Positions 1 to 10,473 of a DNA stretch of 64,000 nt are shown here, one piece after another. How positions within the stretch are numbered: the first letter of the stretch is position 1; the number at the start of each line of letters is the position of its first letter. The position numbers and the translations under genes are program-made. The notes under the pieces were generated by a model. It saw nothing but the letters and a program-made list of their open reading frames with translations, was not told where the DNA came from and did not search any database. The DNA is from Flavobacteriaceae bacterium (GTDB lineage Bacteria; Bacteroidota; Bacteroidia; Flavobacteriales; Flavobacteriaceae), in NCBI GenBank assembly GCA_024762795.1, contig JANTGS010000002.1, positions 17,273 to 81,272 of the forward strand, in the 5' to 3' direction.

Positions 1-1954
1 CTCTTCCTGCCATACTAACAGCCAATACTTCTTTAACATAATCTGTTGCATCATCAGTAACAAATCCCTTTAATTGTGTTGTGCTTGTTACATTTGCAGG
101 ATACTCAACTTTATAAAGATTTTCAAGAGCCTTATCTACACCATTAAAGTTCATTTGTACAATAGCATCTCCTTTGTGAGAGTAAGATTTTACAATGGCT
201 TCTTTAATTCGTTTGATCGCTTCGTCTTTAGGTAGAATACCTGAAATAGCAAAGAAGCAGGTTTGCAGAATTGTATTGGTTCTACGGCCTAATTTTGCTT
301 CATGGGCAACTTTAGTTGCATCAATTACATAAAAATTAACTTCTTTCTCAATAATTTCTTCCTGAGCTTTTTGAGGTAATTTATCCCAGATCTCATCTTT
401 AGAATAAGGAGCATTCAATAAGAAAGTTCCTCCTTTTTTCACTTTTCTGAGCATGTCGTACTTCTCGATGAAGTTGTATTGGTGACAAGCAATAAAGTCA
501 GCGGAGTTGATCAAATAACTTGAATAGATCGGATTTGGTCCGAAACGCAGGTGAGAAATAGTTTGTGATCCGGCCTTATTAGAGTCGTAAACAAAATATC
601 CTTGAGCATAGCCATCAGTTGTATCTCCAATGATCTTAATAGAGTTCTTGTTGGCACTTACGGTACCATCAGAACCTAAACCATAGAATAAACTGTTAAA
701 TGTAGATTTCTTGGTTTTGAAAACATCACCAACTTCAATATGTGTTTTGGTAACATCATCAATAATACCAACAGTGAAATGATTCTTAGGAGTTTCCTGA
801 TCCAGATTGTCAAAAATAGCTTTTACCATGGCTGGAGTAAACTCTTTGGAGGAAAGTCCGTAACGTCCGCCGACAATTTTTGGCATCGGTTTACCACTTT
901 CAACATAAGCTGAAACTACATCAAGATATACAGGCTCTCCAATACTTCCTGATTCTTTGGTTCTGTCCATAACAGCAATACTTTTTACAGTATCAGGCAT
1001 CTTATCAATAAAGTAATCCATATCGAACGGACGGTACAGGCGAATGATCAATGCTCCCACTTTTTCTCCCTGCTCAACCATAGTTTCAATAGTTTCAAGT
1101 ACAGGTCCTTGTCCTGACCCCATAATTATAACAACCTTTTCTGCTTCAGGGTGTCCTGTGTAATAGAATAAGGAATATTTACGGCCGGTATGCTGGTAAA
1201 ATTCATCCATAGTTTCCTGAACAATAGCAGGTGTTTGATCATAATAAGAGTTGGCAGCTTCTCGGGCCTGGAAGAATACGTCAGGGTTTTGAGCAGTACC
1301 TCTAATAACCGGATTTTTTGGATTTAAAGCACGTTCTTTATGTTCCATTACCATATCATAAGGCATCATAGCCTCGATTGTCTCATCGGAAATACCATCA
1401 ATTTTCTGGATCTCATGTGAAGTTCTGAAACCATCGAAAATATTTAAAAACGGTACTCTGGATTTTAATGTTGCTACCTGAGAGATCAGAGCAAAATCAT
1501 GTGCTTCCTGTACAGAACCTCCAAACAACATAGCAAAACCGGTTTGACGGGTTGCCATTACGTCGGAATGATCTCCAAAAATAGAAAGGGCATGTGTTGC
1601 GACGGTCCTTGCAGCAACGTGGAATACTGTTGGTAAAAGTTCACCGGCAATTTTATACATATTAGGAATCATTAATAACAATCCCTGAGATGCGGTAAAA
1701 GTAGTAGTTAAAGCACCACCTTGTAAGCTACCGTGAACTGCACCTGAAGCTCCACCTTCACTTTGCATTTCAACAACATTTGGAATTTCTCCGTAAATGT
1801 TGGTCATATTTTTTGCACTATATGCTTCTGCATGTTCTCCCATAGGGGAAGAAGGTGTGATCGGATAAATAGCACATACTTCATTGGTCTTATGTGCAAT
1901 GAGTGCTACCGCTTCATTTCCATCGCAGATAAGTTTTTTAGAATTTTTTTCCAT
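1..1954 (-). CDS. nifJ: pyruvate:ferredoxin (flavodoxin) oxidoreductase, N-terminal ~650 aa, truncated by window start
   Basis: Reverse-strand frame open from ATG at 1954 to the window edge; begins MEKNSKKLICDGNEAVALIAHKTNEVCAIYPITPSSPMGEHAEAYSAKN...GEIPNVVEMQSEGGASGAVHGSLQGGALTTTFTASQGLLLMIPNMYK, typical PFOR domain I. Missing from the ORF track because it runs off the edge. Confidence 0.93.
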   Translation of the reverse strand, partial: MEKNSKKLICDGNEAVALIAHKTNEVCAIYPITPSSPMGEHAEAYSAKNMTNIYGEIPNVVEMQSEGGASGAVHGSLQGGALTTTFTASQGLLLMIPNMYKIAGELLPTVFHVAARTVATHALSIFGDHSDVMATRQTGFAMLFGGSVQEAHDFALISQVATLKSRVPFLNIFDGFRTSHEIQKIDGISDETIEAMMPYDMVMEHKERALNPKNPVIRGTAQNPDVFFQAREAANSYYDQTPAIVQETMDEFYQHTGRKYSLFYYTGHPEAEKVVIIMGSGQGPVLETIETMVEQGEKVGALIIRLYRPFDMDYFIDKMPDTVKSIAVMDRTKESGSIGEPVYLDVVSAYVESGKPMPKIVGGRYGLSSKEFTPAMVKAIFDNLDQETPKNHFTVGIIDDVTKTHIEVGDVFKTKKSTFNSLFYGLGSDGTVSANKNSIKIIGDTTDGYAQGYFVYDSNKAGSQTISHLRFGPNPIYSSYLINSADFIACHQYNFIEKYDMLRKVKKGGTFLLNAPYSKDEIWDKLPQKAQEEIIEKEVNFYVIDATKVAHEAKLGRRTNTILQTCFFAISGILPKDEAIKRIKEAIVKSYSHKGDAIVQMNFNGVDKALENLYKVEYPANVTSTTQLKGFVTDDATDYVKEVLAVSMAGR

Positions 1955-2134
1955 AATTAAAATTATTTTTATTTAATAATCTGAGGTTTTACACCCGATA
2001 TAATATATATGGTATGGTTAGCCCATTGTTTAATACAAATTAACAGGATGCAAAATTATGCCGATTGTTACTTTTAAATAATGATAAAAATCATCTACTA
2101 AAAAAAATAGACGATATCCTCTTAATTTTAAGTT

Positions 2135-2173
2135 AAAAAAAAGACTGTCAGGATTTATGACAGTCTTTTTTTG
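2135..2173. terminator. bidirectional rho-independent-type hairpin
   Basis: aagactgtca-ggattta-tgacagtctt stem flanked by A-run and T-run, downstream of the ferredoxin gene. Confidence 0.75.
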
Positions 2174-2189
2174 AGCTAATTGTTAAAAA

Positions 2190-2540
2190 TTATTCACCGT
2201 GCAACCAGGCTTTTTTAGCCATGAGTTGCGCTTCGTCTTCTTCATGATCCTCATCAGGAACGCAAGCGTCTACCGGACATACAGAAGCACATTGTGGCTC
2301 ATCATGGAAGCCTTTGCACTCTGTACATTTATCAGTAACGATAAAATAGAACTCATCGCTTAACGCATCGTTTCTTTCGTCGGCATCAGCTTCTCCACCG
2401 CCAGGTAAAGTTACTGATCCGCTAAGAGCAGTTCCGTCTGAATAAGACCAATCACTATCTGGTTCATAAATTGCATTGTTTGGACATTCAGAGATGCAGG
2501 CATCACAATTTATACAATCATCAGTTATTTTAATAGCCAT
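2190..2540 (-). CDS. 2[4Fe-4S] ferredoxin with insertion between the two Cys motifs
   Basis: CINCDACISECPNNAIY and CTECKGFHDEPQCASVCPVDAC motifs; acidic protein. Confidence 0.9.
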   Translation of the reverse strand: MAIKITDDCINCDACISECPNNAIYEPDSDWSYSDGTALSGSVTLPGGGEADADERNDALSDEFYFIVTDKCTECKGFHDEPQCASVCPVDACVPDEDHEEDEAQLMAKKAWLHGE

Positions 2541-2740
2541 AATAAAATTGATTTAAGGGTTTCTAAAAATTCGAGGAACAAAGTTAAAGAAATATATGCA
2601 AAATAATTGTTAAAAAATAATTTAGAATAATTTTAAATTACAGTATTTTTGAAATATCCAAAGAAATGATAAAAATCATATAATCATCCAAAAAACCAAT
2701 CTAATTTTGCTGTCAATTTTTTAAAGTTTTAAATATTTTA

Positions 2741-2748
2741 TACTTTTG
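2741..2748 (+). promoter_or_regulatory. putative Bacteroidota -7 element (TACTTTTG) for korA
   Basis: Matches TAnnTTTG; ends 26 nt before korA ATG; no convincing -33 TTG at standard spacing. Confidence 0.4.
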
Positions 2749-2773
2749 AACCCTAAATAATTAAATAAACAAA

Positions 2774-4642
2774 ATGATATCAGAAAAAGCAAAGCCTAAC
2801 AAGAAAAAAGTCGAACAAGTTAACGCTGTAGTTATTCGATTTGTAGGTGATTCGGGAGATGGTATGCAGCTTACCGGAACTCAGTTTACAGATACTTCTG
2901 CCATGTTTGGAAATGATGTGGCAACTTTCCCGAACTATCCATCGGAGATCAGAGCTCCTCAGGGTAGTTTATATGGTGTTTCCGGATTCCAGGTTCATAT
3001 TGGAAGCATGGAGATCAGTACACCGGGTGATGATCTTGACCTGTTGGTTGCGATGAACCCAGCCGGACTTAAGACCAATATAGGCGCTTTAAAGGCCGGC
3101 CATACGGTAATAGTTGATACAGACTCTTTTACAAAAAAGAATCTTCAAAAGGCAGAATATGATTCTAATCCTCTTGAAGATGGCAGTCTGGAAAACTATC
3201 GAGTGATTGAAGTGGCCATGACGAGTTTAACAAAAGAAGCACTCAAAGACCTAGGACTTGACAATAAAAGTATAGTACGAAGTAAAAATATGTTCGCCCT
3301 TGGAATGGTGTACTGGATGTACAACCGTGATATGGATCATACACTTGACTTTTTTGCTAAAAAATTTAAATTTAAACCCGTAATTGCCGAGGCCAATTCG
3401 AAAGTTCTGAAAGCAGGATTTTATTATGCAGAAACATTGGAGTTGATTCCTAATTCTTATACTGTAGCACCTTCTAAAATGGATAAAGGCCAGTACAGAA
3501 TTGTAAATGGAAATACAGCAACAGCATGGGGCTTATTGGCTGCATCAGAAAAATCAGGGCTGGAATTATTTTTAGGATCTTATCCTATTACTCCTGCAAC
3601 CGATATTTTACATGAACTGGTTAAATATAAACATTTCGGAGTTAAAGCTTTTCAGGCAGAAGACGAAATTGCAGGAATCACCTCATCCATAGGAGCTTCC
3701 TTTGCAGGGGATCTTGCCATTACTACCACTTCAGGGCCGGGACTTGCTTTAAAAGGAGAGGCTATCGGACTGGCATTAATGACTGAACTACCTTTAGTGA
3801 TTATAAATGTTCAAAGAGGTGGGCCTTCTACAGGTTTACCAACCAAAACAGAACAATCTGACCTTTTACAGGCGATGTACGGTAGAAACGGTGAGAGTCC
3901 TGTGATTGTTATCGCAGCGAGTTCTCCTGCCGATTGTTTTGATTATTCATATATGGCTGCAAAACTTGCACTGGAGCACATGACTCCTGTTATTTTGTTA
4001 ACAGATGGTTATATAGCCAATGGTTCTGAGCCTTGGAAGATCAAATCAATTAATGATATGGAACCTATCGGGAACAGAAAGATCACAACAGCTTCTGATT
4101 CATGGCATCCTTACGATAGAGACAATGATACGCTTGCCAGAAACTGGGCAGTTCCCGGTACTCCTGGCTTAGAACACCGTGTAGGTGGTCTTGAAAAAGA
4201 TAAAGTTTCAGGAAATGTATCTTATATTCCTGAAAACCATGAATATATGACTAATATCCGTGCCGAAAAAGTGAAGAGGGTAGAGAATTATATTCCGGAT
4301 CTGAAATCAGAATATCAGGAAGAAGGAGATCTACTTGTAGTTGGTTGGGGTGGAACTTATGGTAGTTTGCACTCTGCTGTTGGTCGTATGAATGATGAAG
4401 GCCATAAAGTTGGGCATGTACATTTTAATTATATCAATCCAATGCCCAAGAATACAGAAGAAGTATTCTCAAAATTTAAAAAGATCATTGTTTGTGAACT
4501 GAACAAGGGCCAGCTGGCATTTGTACTTAAGGCCAGATATGGTAACAAACATGAATTTAAACAATACAATAAAGTTCAGGGATTACCTTTCTCAGTAATT
4601 GATCTGGAGGAAAAATTTAAAACCTTATTAAAAGAAAAATAG
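2774..4642 (+). CDS. korA: 2-oxoglutarate (2-oxoacid):ferredoxin oxidoreductase, fused gamma/alpha subunit
   Basis: 622 aa; N-terminal VIRFVGDSGDGMQLTG gamma domain then GSYPITPATDILHEL..FQAEDEIAGI alpha domain. Confidence 0.92.
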   Translation: MISEKAKPNKKKVEQVNAVVIRFVGDSGDGMQLTGTQFTDTSAMFGNDVATFPNYPSEIRAPQGSLYGVSGFQVHIGSMEISTPGDDLDLLVAMNPAGLKTNIGALKAGHTVIVDTDSFTKKNLQKAEYDSNPLEDGSLENYRVIEVAMTSLTKEALKDLGLDNKSIVRSKNMFALGMVYWMYNRDMDHTLDFFAKKFKFKPVIAEANSKVLKAGFYYAETLELIPNSYTVAPSKMDKGQYRIVNGNTATAWGLLAASEKSGLELFLGSYPITPATDILHELVKYKHFGVKAFQAEDEIAGITSSIGASFAGDLAITTTSGPGLALKGEAIGLALMTELPLVIINVQRGGPSTGLPTKTEQSDLLQAMYGRNGESPVIVIAASSPADCFDYSYMAAKLALEHMTPVILLTDGYIANGSEPWKIKSINDMEPIGNRKITTASDSWHPYDRDNDTLARNWAVPGTPGLEHRVGGLEKDKVSGNVSYIPENHEYMTNIRAEKVKRVENYIPDLKSEYQEEGDLLVVGWGGTYGSLHSAVGRMNDEGHKVGHVHFNYINPMPKNTEEVFSKFKKIIVCELNKGQLAFVLKARYGNKHEFKQYNKVQGLPFSVIDLEEKFKTLLKEK

Positions 4643-4644
4643 AA

Positions 4645-5652
4645 ATGGAAGAAGTTAAAAAATATACGTTCAAAGACTTTCAAAGCGATCAGGAAGTAAG
4701 ATGGTGTCCCGGATGTGATGACTATGTGATTCTGAGGTCAATGCTCAAAGCATTACCTGAGATGGAAGTAAAAAAGGAAGATGTTGTATTTATCTCCGGT
4801 ATCGGTTGTTCTTCCCGTTTTCCCTATTATGTTGATTCTTATGGTATGCATGGTATTCATGGTAGAGCTGCAGCTATTGCCAGTGGTGTAAAACTTGCCA
4901 ATCCGAAACTGAGTGTTTGGACGATCACCGGAGACGGAGATAGTCTGGCGATAGGTGGAAACCACTTTATTCATGTTTTACGTAGAAATATCGATATCAA
5001 TATCGTTCTTTTCAATAATGAGATTTACGGTTTAACCAAAGGGCAGTTCTCACCAACTTCCCTGATTGGTCAAAAAACAAAATCTTCTCCATATGGAAAT
5101 ACCCAGCCTCCTTTTGATCCCGGGGAACTTGCCATTGGAGCTCAGGCTCGTTTCTTTGCCAGATTAGGAGGGAACAGTCCGAAAGAAATGACTGCATTAT
5201 TTGTAGAAGCAGAAAAGCATAAAGGTACATCACTTATAGAGATCCTTCAGAATTGTGTGATCTTTAACGATGGCTGCTATACTCAGTACACAGATAAAGA
5301 GGTTAGAGAAGATAAACAACTACATGTAGAGCACGGTAAGAAAATGATTTTTGGAAAGAATAAAGACAAAGGTCTTGTTCTTGACGGGCTTAAATTAAAA
5401 GTAGTTACCATTGGTGAAGACGGAGTTTCAGAAGATGATATTTTGGTACACGATGCCAAAGAACCTGATTCAACCATGCACCACATGCTGGTAAAACTAA
5501 AATATCCTTTGGTAACGGGAATCATAAGATCTGTAGATGAAATGACCTTTGAAGAAAGAGAAGCACAGTTAATGGAAGAGGTAAAAGCTAAATCGAGCTG
5601 TGTAAAGGTTGATGATCTTTTCTTCTCGGGAGAGACTTATGAGGTTAAATAA
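4645..5652 (+). CDS. korB: 2-oxoglutarate (2-oxoacid):ferredoxin oxidoreductase, beta (TPP-binding) subunit
   Basis: 335 aa; RWCPGCDDYVIL, SGIGCSSRFPYY, TGDGDSLAIGGNH TPP motif; 2 nt after korA stop. Confidence 0.93.
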   Translation: MEEVKKYTFKDFQSDQEVRWCPGCDDYVILRSMLKALPEMEVKKEDVVFISGIGCSSRFPYYVDSYGMHGIHGRAAAIASGVKLANPKLSVWTITGDGDSLAIGGNHFIHVLRRNIDINIVLFNNEIYGLTKGQFSPTSLIGQKTKSSPYGNTQPPFDPGELAIGAQARFFARLGGNSPKEMTALFVEAEKHKGTSLIEILQNCVIFNDGCYTQYTDKEVREDKQLHVEHGKKMIFGKNKDKGLVLDGLKLKVVTIGEDGVSEDDILVHDAKEPDSTMHHMLVKLKYPLVTGIIRSVDEMTFEEREAQLMEEVKAKSSCVKVDDLFFSGETYEVK

Positions 5653-5664
5653 TTAAAGATAAAT

Positions 5665-5700
5665 AAAGATAAAAGATGACAAACGTCATCTTTTATCTTT
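5665..5700. terminator. perfect 16-bp stem terminator after korB
   Basis: aaagataaaagatgac-aaac-gtcatcttttatcttt. Confidence 0.75.
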
Positions 5701-5711
5701 TGTATTAAAAA

Positions 5712-5719
5712 TACTTTTG
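5712..5719 (+). promoter_or_regulatory. putative -7 element (TACTTTTG) for nuo operon
   Basis: TAnnTTTG match ending 26 nt before nuoA ATG; -33 not convincing. Confidence 0.4.
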
Positions 5720-5744
5720 TACACGAATTAAAAGGACTTAATAA

Positions 5745-6095
5745 ATGGGTTACGAAGCAATCATTATTTTTATAATAGCCGCTGTGGTTTTAGTGGCCGG
5801 AGCCAATGCTTTATCCGGATTGATCTCATATAAATCGGATAATCCACAAAAGAAAGAACCGTATGAATGTGGTATTGAAACAATTGGTCCAACCTGGATT
5901 CAGTTTAAGGTGGGCTATTATCTCTTTGCCATATTATTTTTAATTTTTGATGTAGAAGTAGCGTTCTTAATTCCCTGGGCAGTAGTTTTTAAAGATATGA
6001 GTTCCATAGCTTTAGCCGAAATTATTGTCTTCCTGTTTATACTTGGGTTGGGATTATTATACGCTTGGAAAAAAAGAGCATTACGATGGGAGTAG
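5745..6095 (+). CDS. nuoA: NADH-quinone oxidoreductase subunit A
   Basis: [37 protein letters not shown] motif; operon context. Confidence 0.95.
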   Translation: MGYEAIIIFIIAAVVLVAGANALSGLISYKSDNPQKKEPYECGIETIGPTWIQFKVGYYLFAILFLIFDVEVAFLIPWAVVFKDMSSIALAEIIVFLFILGLGLLYAWKKRALRWE

Positions 6096-6697
6096 AAAAG
6101 AAGAGTTTTTTAAAACAACTGGAAGCAGAAGGCTTTAATCAGGTACCTGATGATTTTCCCGGAAAGGTAATTCCTGGAGGGAACGGAGGAAATATTGTGG
6201 TGACTACACTTGATCATGTGATCAACTGGGGGCGAAGGAATTCCCTGTGGTCTTTGTATTTTGGTACCAGTTGCTGTGCAATTGAGATGATGCAGACCGG
6301 AGCTGCAAGAAATGATTATTCCAGATTCGGATTTGAGGTGGCTAGGCCGTCAGCTCGTCAGGCCGACCTGATCATTATTGCAGGAACCATTGTAAATAAG
6401 ATGGCGCCGGTATTAAGAAGATTATACGATCAGATGGCGGAACCTAAATACGTAATTGCCATGGGAGCCTGTGCTATTTCAGGAGGTCCTTTCTTCTATA
6501 ACTCCTATTCAGTAGTTAAAGGAGCAGATCATATTATACCTGTTGATGTATATATTCCGGGATGTCCTCCAAGGCCGGAAGCATTACTGGAAGGTATGAT
6601 CATGTTACAGAAGAAGATCGATAATGAAAGTTCAAAATATCGAAAGGATCATAATCCGATCGATGGTTTTGATGAAGGCTTAATTGTTAAAGAATAA
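6086..6697 (+). CDS. nuoB: NADH-quinone oxidoreductase subunit B
   Basis: [38 protein letters not shown]. Start moved from TTG 6065 to ATG 6086 (overlaps nuoA end). Confidence 0.95.
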   Translation: MGVEKKSFLKQLEAEGFNQVPDDFPGKVIPGGNGGNIVVTTLDHVINWGRRNSLWSLYFGTSCCAIEMMQTGAARNDYSRFGFEVARPSARQADLIIIAGTIVNKMAPVLRRLYDQMAEPKYVIAMGACAISGGPFFYNSYSVVKGADHIIPVDVYIPGCPPRPEALLEGMIMLQKKIDNESSKYRKDHNPIDGFDEGLIVKE

Positions 6698-6707
6698 AGG
6701 ATTGATC

Positions 6708-7169
6708 ATGGAAAACCAAGAAATTCAAAAGATAGTAGAATCCTGGAGTGATAAACTGGAATTTTCAGAGGAAGGCTCTGAATTTCTAAATGTAACAGTA
6801 CCCGCTGAGGAACTGCATGAGATCTGCCTGAAATTAAAAGATACTCCCGAATTAAAATTTGATTATCTTTTTTGCCTTACAGGAATAGACTGGGGTGCAG
6901 AACTGGGCGTGATCTATCATCTGGAATCTACAGAATATCGTCACAATATTGTGGTTAAAGTTAAAACTGCCGACAGAGAGGATCCGAAGCTTGATTCAGT
7001 AAACGATATCTGGAGAACTGCAGAATTTCATGAAATGGAAGTTTTCGACTTCTTTGGGATCAGATTTAACAATCACCCGAATTTAAAACGACTGTTCTTA
7101 ACACCGGATTGGGAAGGTTATCCTTTGCGGAAAGATTATGTTGATGAAGAGAATATGGTAATAAAATAA
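6708..7169 (+). CDS. nuoC: NADH-quinone oxidoreductase subunit C
   Basis: ATEFHEMEVFDFFGIRFNNHPNLKRLFLTPDWEGYPLRKDY-type motif; ATG at 6708 preferred over 6684. Confidence 0.93.
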   Translation: MENQEIQKIVESWSDKLEFSEEGSEFLNVTVPAEELHEICLKLKDTPELKFDYLFCLTGIDWGAELGVIYHLESTEYRHNIVVKVKTADREDPKLDSVNDIWRTAEFHEMEVFDFFGIRFNNHPNLKRLFLTPDWEGYPLRKDYVDEENMVIK

Positions 7170-7221
7170 CCTGATTAAAGAAATTATTTTAGAGAAAGGC
7201 TTAGGCCGGAAAGGTTAAAAA

Positions 7222-8340
7222 ATGGAACAATTAACTAATAACAAAATCAAAACTGAGGAGTATTTTATCAATATGGGGCCTCAGCACCCTGCAGCTCACG
7301 GTGTTTTGCGTTTATTGTTAACAATTGATGGTGAGATCATTAAAAATGTAGATCCCGATCTGGGCTATATTCACCGTTCGATTGAAAAAATGTGTGAACG
7401 CGACAGTTATCAGCAAATCGTACATTTGACTGACAGGATGGATTATCTTTCCTCTCATATCAATAACGGAGCTGTTTGTCTGGCTGTGGAAAAGGCACTT
7501 CAACTGGAAGTAACCGACAGGGTTAAGGTGATCAGAACAATTTTTGATGAGCTGACCCGTATAGCCTCACATTTATTATGGTGGGGAGTTATGGGAATGG
7601 ACCTTGGAGCATTAACTACTTATTTCTATGCGTTCAGAGATCGTGAGATGATCAATGATATTTTTGAAGAAACCTGTGGTGCCCGTTTAACCATGAACTA
7701 TTATATTCCCGGTGGACTGATGTTCGATTTGCATCCTAATTTTGTAAACAGAGTAAAAAAATTCCTGGTTGATATTAAAGAACACTTACCGGAATACGAC
7801 AGATTGTTAACCGGAAATGTGATCTTCCAGAAAAGAACCAAGGGTATTGGAATGTTATCGAAAGAAGATGCGATCTCTTATGGGGTTACCGGTCCGGTTG
7901 CTAGAGGATCTGGCGTACATTGTGATGTAAGAAAAACACATCCTTACCATGCTTATGACCGTGTAAATTTTGAAGAAGCATTGTTGCCGGAAGGAGATAC
8001 TTTCTCAAGATATAAGGTAAGGATCAAAGAAATGTGGGAATCCATTTCTATTGTTGAACAATTGATAGATAATATTCCCGAAGGAGATATAAAAGTACCT
8101 ACAAAAGCTGTAATTAAATTACCTAAAGGAGAATTTTACCAAAGGGTGGAAACAGCAAGAGGGGAGCTGGGAGTTTACATCAACAGTACAGGAACTAAAA
8201 ATCCTTACAGGTTGAAGTTCAGATCACCCGGTTTTTCAAATCTATCAGTATTAAATCATATCTCTAAAGGAGGAAAAATAGGAGATCTTGTGGCCATAAT
8301 GGCGTCATTCGACTTTGTAATACCAGATATTGATCGTTAA
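7222..8340 (+). CDS. nuoD: NADH-quinone oxidoreductase subunit D
   Basis: NMGPQHPAAHGVLRLLL, GYIHRSIEKMCE, FRSPGFSNLSVL. Confidence 0.96.
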   Translation: MEQLTNNKIKTEEYFINMGPQHPAAHGVLRLLLTIDGEIIKNVDPDLGYIHRSIEKMCERDSYQQIVHLTDRMDYLSSHINNGAVCLAVEKALQLEVTDRVKVIRTIFDELTRIASHLLWWGVMGMDLGALTTYFYAFRDREMINDIFEETCGARLTMNYYIPGGLMFDLHPNFVNRVKKFLVDIKEHLPEYDRLLTGNVIFQKRTKGIGMLSKEDAISYGVTGPVARGSGVHCDVRKTHPYHAYDRVNFEEALLPEGDTFSRYKVRIKEMWESISIVEQLIDNIPEGDIKVPTKAVIKLPKGEFYQRVETARGELGVYINSTGTKNPYRLKFRSPGFSNLSVLNHISKGGKIGDLVAIMASFDFVIPDIDR

Positions 8341-8358
8341 TAATTTTATAAGAATTTA

Positions 8359-9426
8359 ATGATGAACATACCATTAAGCATAACAACAACAATACATGAT
8401 TGGCTCTTCTCGATCATGCCTGAGGGAGCAGCCACTATTACTGAATGGGTTTTAATTGCGGTAGCTTATTTAGCTCTTTTTGCAGTAGCAGGTTTGTATT
8501 TAGTGCTGCTTGAACGTAAAGTTGCAGCCTGGTTTCAATTCAGATTAGGCCCCAACAGGGTAGGTCCGTGGGGTATATTTCAAACTATTGCGGATGCCTT
8601 GAAGTTAGTTTCGAAAGAAATATATTCAAATCAAAAAGTTGATAAATTTTTATTCAATTTAGCTCCGTATTTTGTAATTGTAGCCTCTTTGATGGCTATG
8701 GCGGTTTTTCCCTTTTCAAAACAATTTCAGGGATTTGATATAAACATAGGGGTATTTTTTCTTTTTGCAGTTTCCTCTATAGGGGTTATTGGTCTCCTTG
8801 TAGGGGGTTGGGCAAGTAACAATAAATACTCTTTGATCGGAGCCATGCGAAGTGGTTTACAAACCATCAGTTATGAGTTATCCGTTGGATTATCAATATT
8901 AACTATGGTTTTGTTAACAGGAACCCTTCAATTATCTGAGATCATTGAAGTTCAAAGAACAGGAGGCTGGTTGATCTTTCAGGGGCATATCCCGGCAGTT
9001 ATTGCCTTTATGATTTTTATGATCGCCGGAACTGCAGAAACCAACAGGGCACCATTTGACCTGGTGGAAGCTGAATCAGAATTGGGAGCAGGATTTCATA
9101 CAGAATATTCAGGAATGCAGTTTGCCTATTTCTTCCTGGCAGAATTTATCAATATGTTTATCATCGCCTCAATTGCTGTTGTGCTATTCTTTGGCGGATG
9201 GTTATCTCCTTTCGGAATTACCGAAGGAATTACCTGGTTCCCCGAAGTATTATGGTTTGTTATAAAAGTCTTTATGATCATTCTATTGATGATGTGGTTC
9301 AGATGGACTTTCCCAAGGTTAAGAGTTGACCAGCTTTTAACCCTTGAATGGAAATATTTATTGCCAATTAATATGGTTAACCTCGTGTTAATGGCAGTTA
9401 TAATCTGGTTAAATTTTACTTTGTAG
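8359..9426 (+). CDS. nuoH: NADH-quinone oxidoreductase subunit H
   Basis: LLERKVAAWFQFRLGPNRVGPWGIFQTIADALKL; AGTAETNRAPFDLVEAESELGAGFHTEYSG. Confidence 0.96.
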   Translation: MMNIPLSITTTIHDWLFSIMPEGAATITEWVLIAVAYLALFAVAGLYLVLLERKVAAWFQFRLGPNRVGPWGIFQTIADALKLVSKEIYSNQKVDKFLFNLAPYFVIVASLMAMAVFPFSKQFQGFDINIGVFFLFAVSSIGVIGLLVGGWASNNKYSLIGAMRSGLQTISYELSVGLSILTMVLLTGTLQLSEIIEVQRTGGWLIFQGHIPAVIAFMIFMIAGTAETNRAPFDLVEAESELGAGFHTEYSGMQFAYFFLAEFINMFIIASIAVVLFFGGWLSPFGITEGITWFPEVLWFVIKVFMIILLMMWFRWTFPRLRVDQLLTLEWKYLLPINMVNLVLMAVIIWLNFTL

Positions 9427-9474
9427 GTAGCAAAAAAAGAAAATTATTATTATCCAGAATAATAAATAAGGAAT

Positions 9475-9951
9475 ATGAGTTATTTTTCAGATATATACAA
9501 CGGAATTAAAACTTTACTAACCGGAATGCGGGTTACAGGAGGGCATTTTGTACGTATTCGTTCAGAAAACATTACACAATTGTATCCTGATAACAGAGAT
9601 ACTTTACAAATGTTCGAAAGATTCAGAGGGGAAGTAGTAATGCCCCATGATGAAAACAATGAACATCGCTGTACCGGATGTCAGTCATGTGAAATTGCCT
9701 GCCCTAACGGATCGATTGAGATCATTTGGGACAGACAGGTTGATCCTGCCACCGGAAAGAAAAAGAAAATGATCGATAAGCATATCTATCATTTGTCTAT
9801 GTGTACTATGTGCGGTTTATGTATTAGTGCCTGTCCTACAGATGCAATTGTGTGGGCTCAGAATTATGAAAATGCAGTTTATGACAGATCAGCATTGACT
9901 AAGGTATTAAACCAGCCCGGATCTAAACTAAAAGCAGGAATAGAAGAATAA
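9475..9951 (+). CDS. nuoI: NADH-quinone oxidoreductase subunit I (2[4Fe-4S])
   Basis: CTGCQSCEIACPNGSIEI and CTMCGLCISACPTDAI. Confidence 0.95.
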   Translation: MSYFSDIYNGIKTLLTGMRVTGGHFVRIRSENITQLYPDNRDTLQMFERFRGEVVMPHDENNEHRCTGCQSCEIACPNGSIEIIWDRQVDPATGKKKKMIDKHIYHLSMCTMCGLCISACPTDAIVWAQNYENAVYDRSALTKVLNQPGSKLKAGIEE

Positions 9952-9955
9952 TATT

Positions 9956-10462
9956 ATGGAAAGAATTGTTTTTTACATATTGGCTTTGATCATTATAATA
10001 TTTGCAGTGGCATCTGTATCAAGCCGTAAGATCTTAAGGGCAGTAATTTATCTGCTGTTTGTTCTGATAGGGATCTCCGGAATCTATTTTATGATAGATT
10101 ACAGTTTTCTGGGAGCTATACAACTGGCTGTTTACGGTGGGGGTGTGATCGTACTCTTTATATTCTCAGTATTATTGGTACACCATGTTGAACTCGAACT
10201 GGAGGTTACTCCGCTAAGAAAAAAACTGATTGCCGGGGCAGTGGTATTAACCGGACTGGGAATTTCACTCTGGGCAATACTTACATTTCCTTTTCAAACA
10301 GCAGGCACAGACAGAACTATTGAAGTTTCAGATATTGGGCATAGATTACTGAGTGTTGATGCAGGAGGATTTATTTTGCCTTTTGAAGTGATCTCGGTCT
10401 TACTGTTTGCTGTAATGATTGGCGCCATAGTTATTGCCAAAGGAAAAAAATTAAATAAATAA
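9956..10462 (+). CDS. nuoJ: NADH-quinone oxidoreductase subunit J
   Basis: Membrane protein; LLGAIQLAVYGGGVIVLFIF-like motif; position. Confidence 0.93.
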   Translation: MERIVFYILALIIIIFAVASVSSRKILRAVIYLLFVLIGISGIYFMIDYSFLGAIQLAVYGGGVIVLFIFSVLLVHHVELELEVTPLRKKLIAGAVVLTGLGISLWAILTFPFQTAGTDRTIEVSDIGHRLLSVDAGGFILPFEVISVLLFAVMIGAIVIAKGKKLNK

Positions 10463-10473
10463 TACGTTTTAAG

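Noticed and set aside
1763-1960. 65-aa plus-strand ORF
   Set aside because: Antisense to the truncated PFOR gene, which is the real coding frame.
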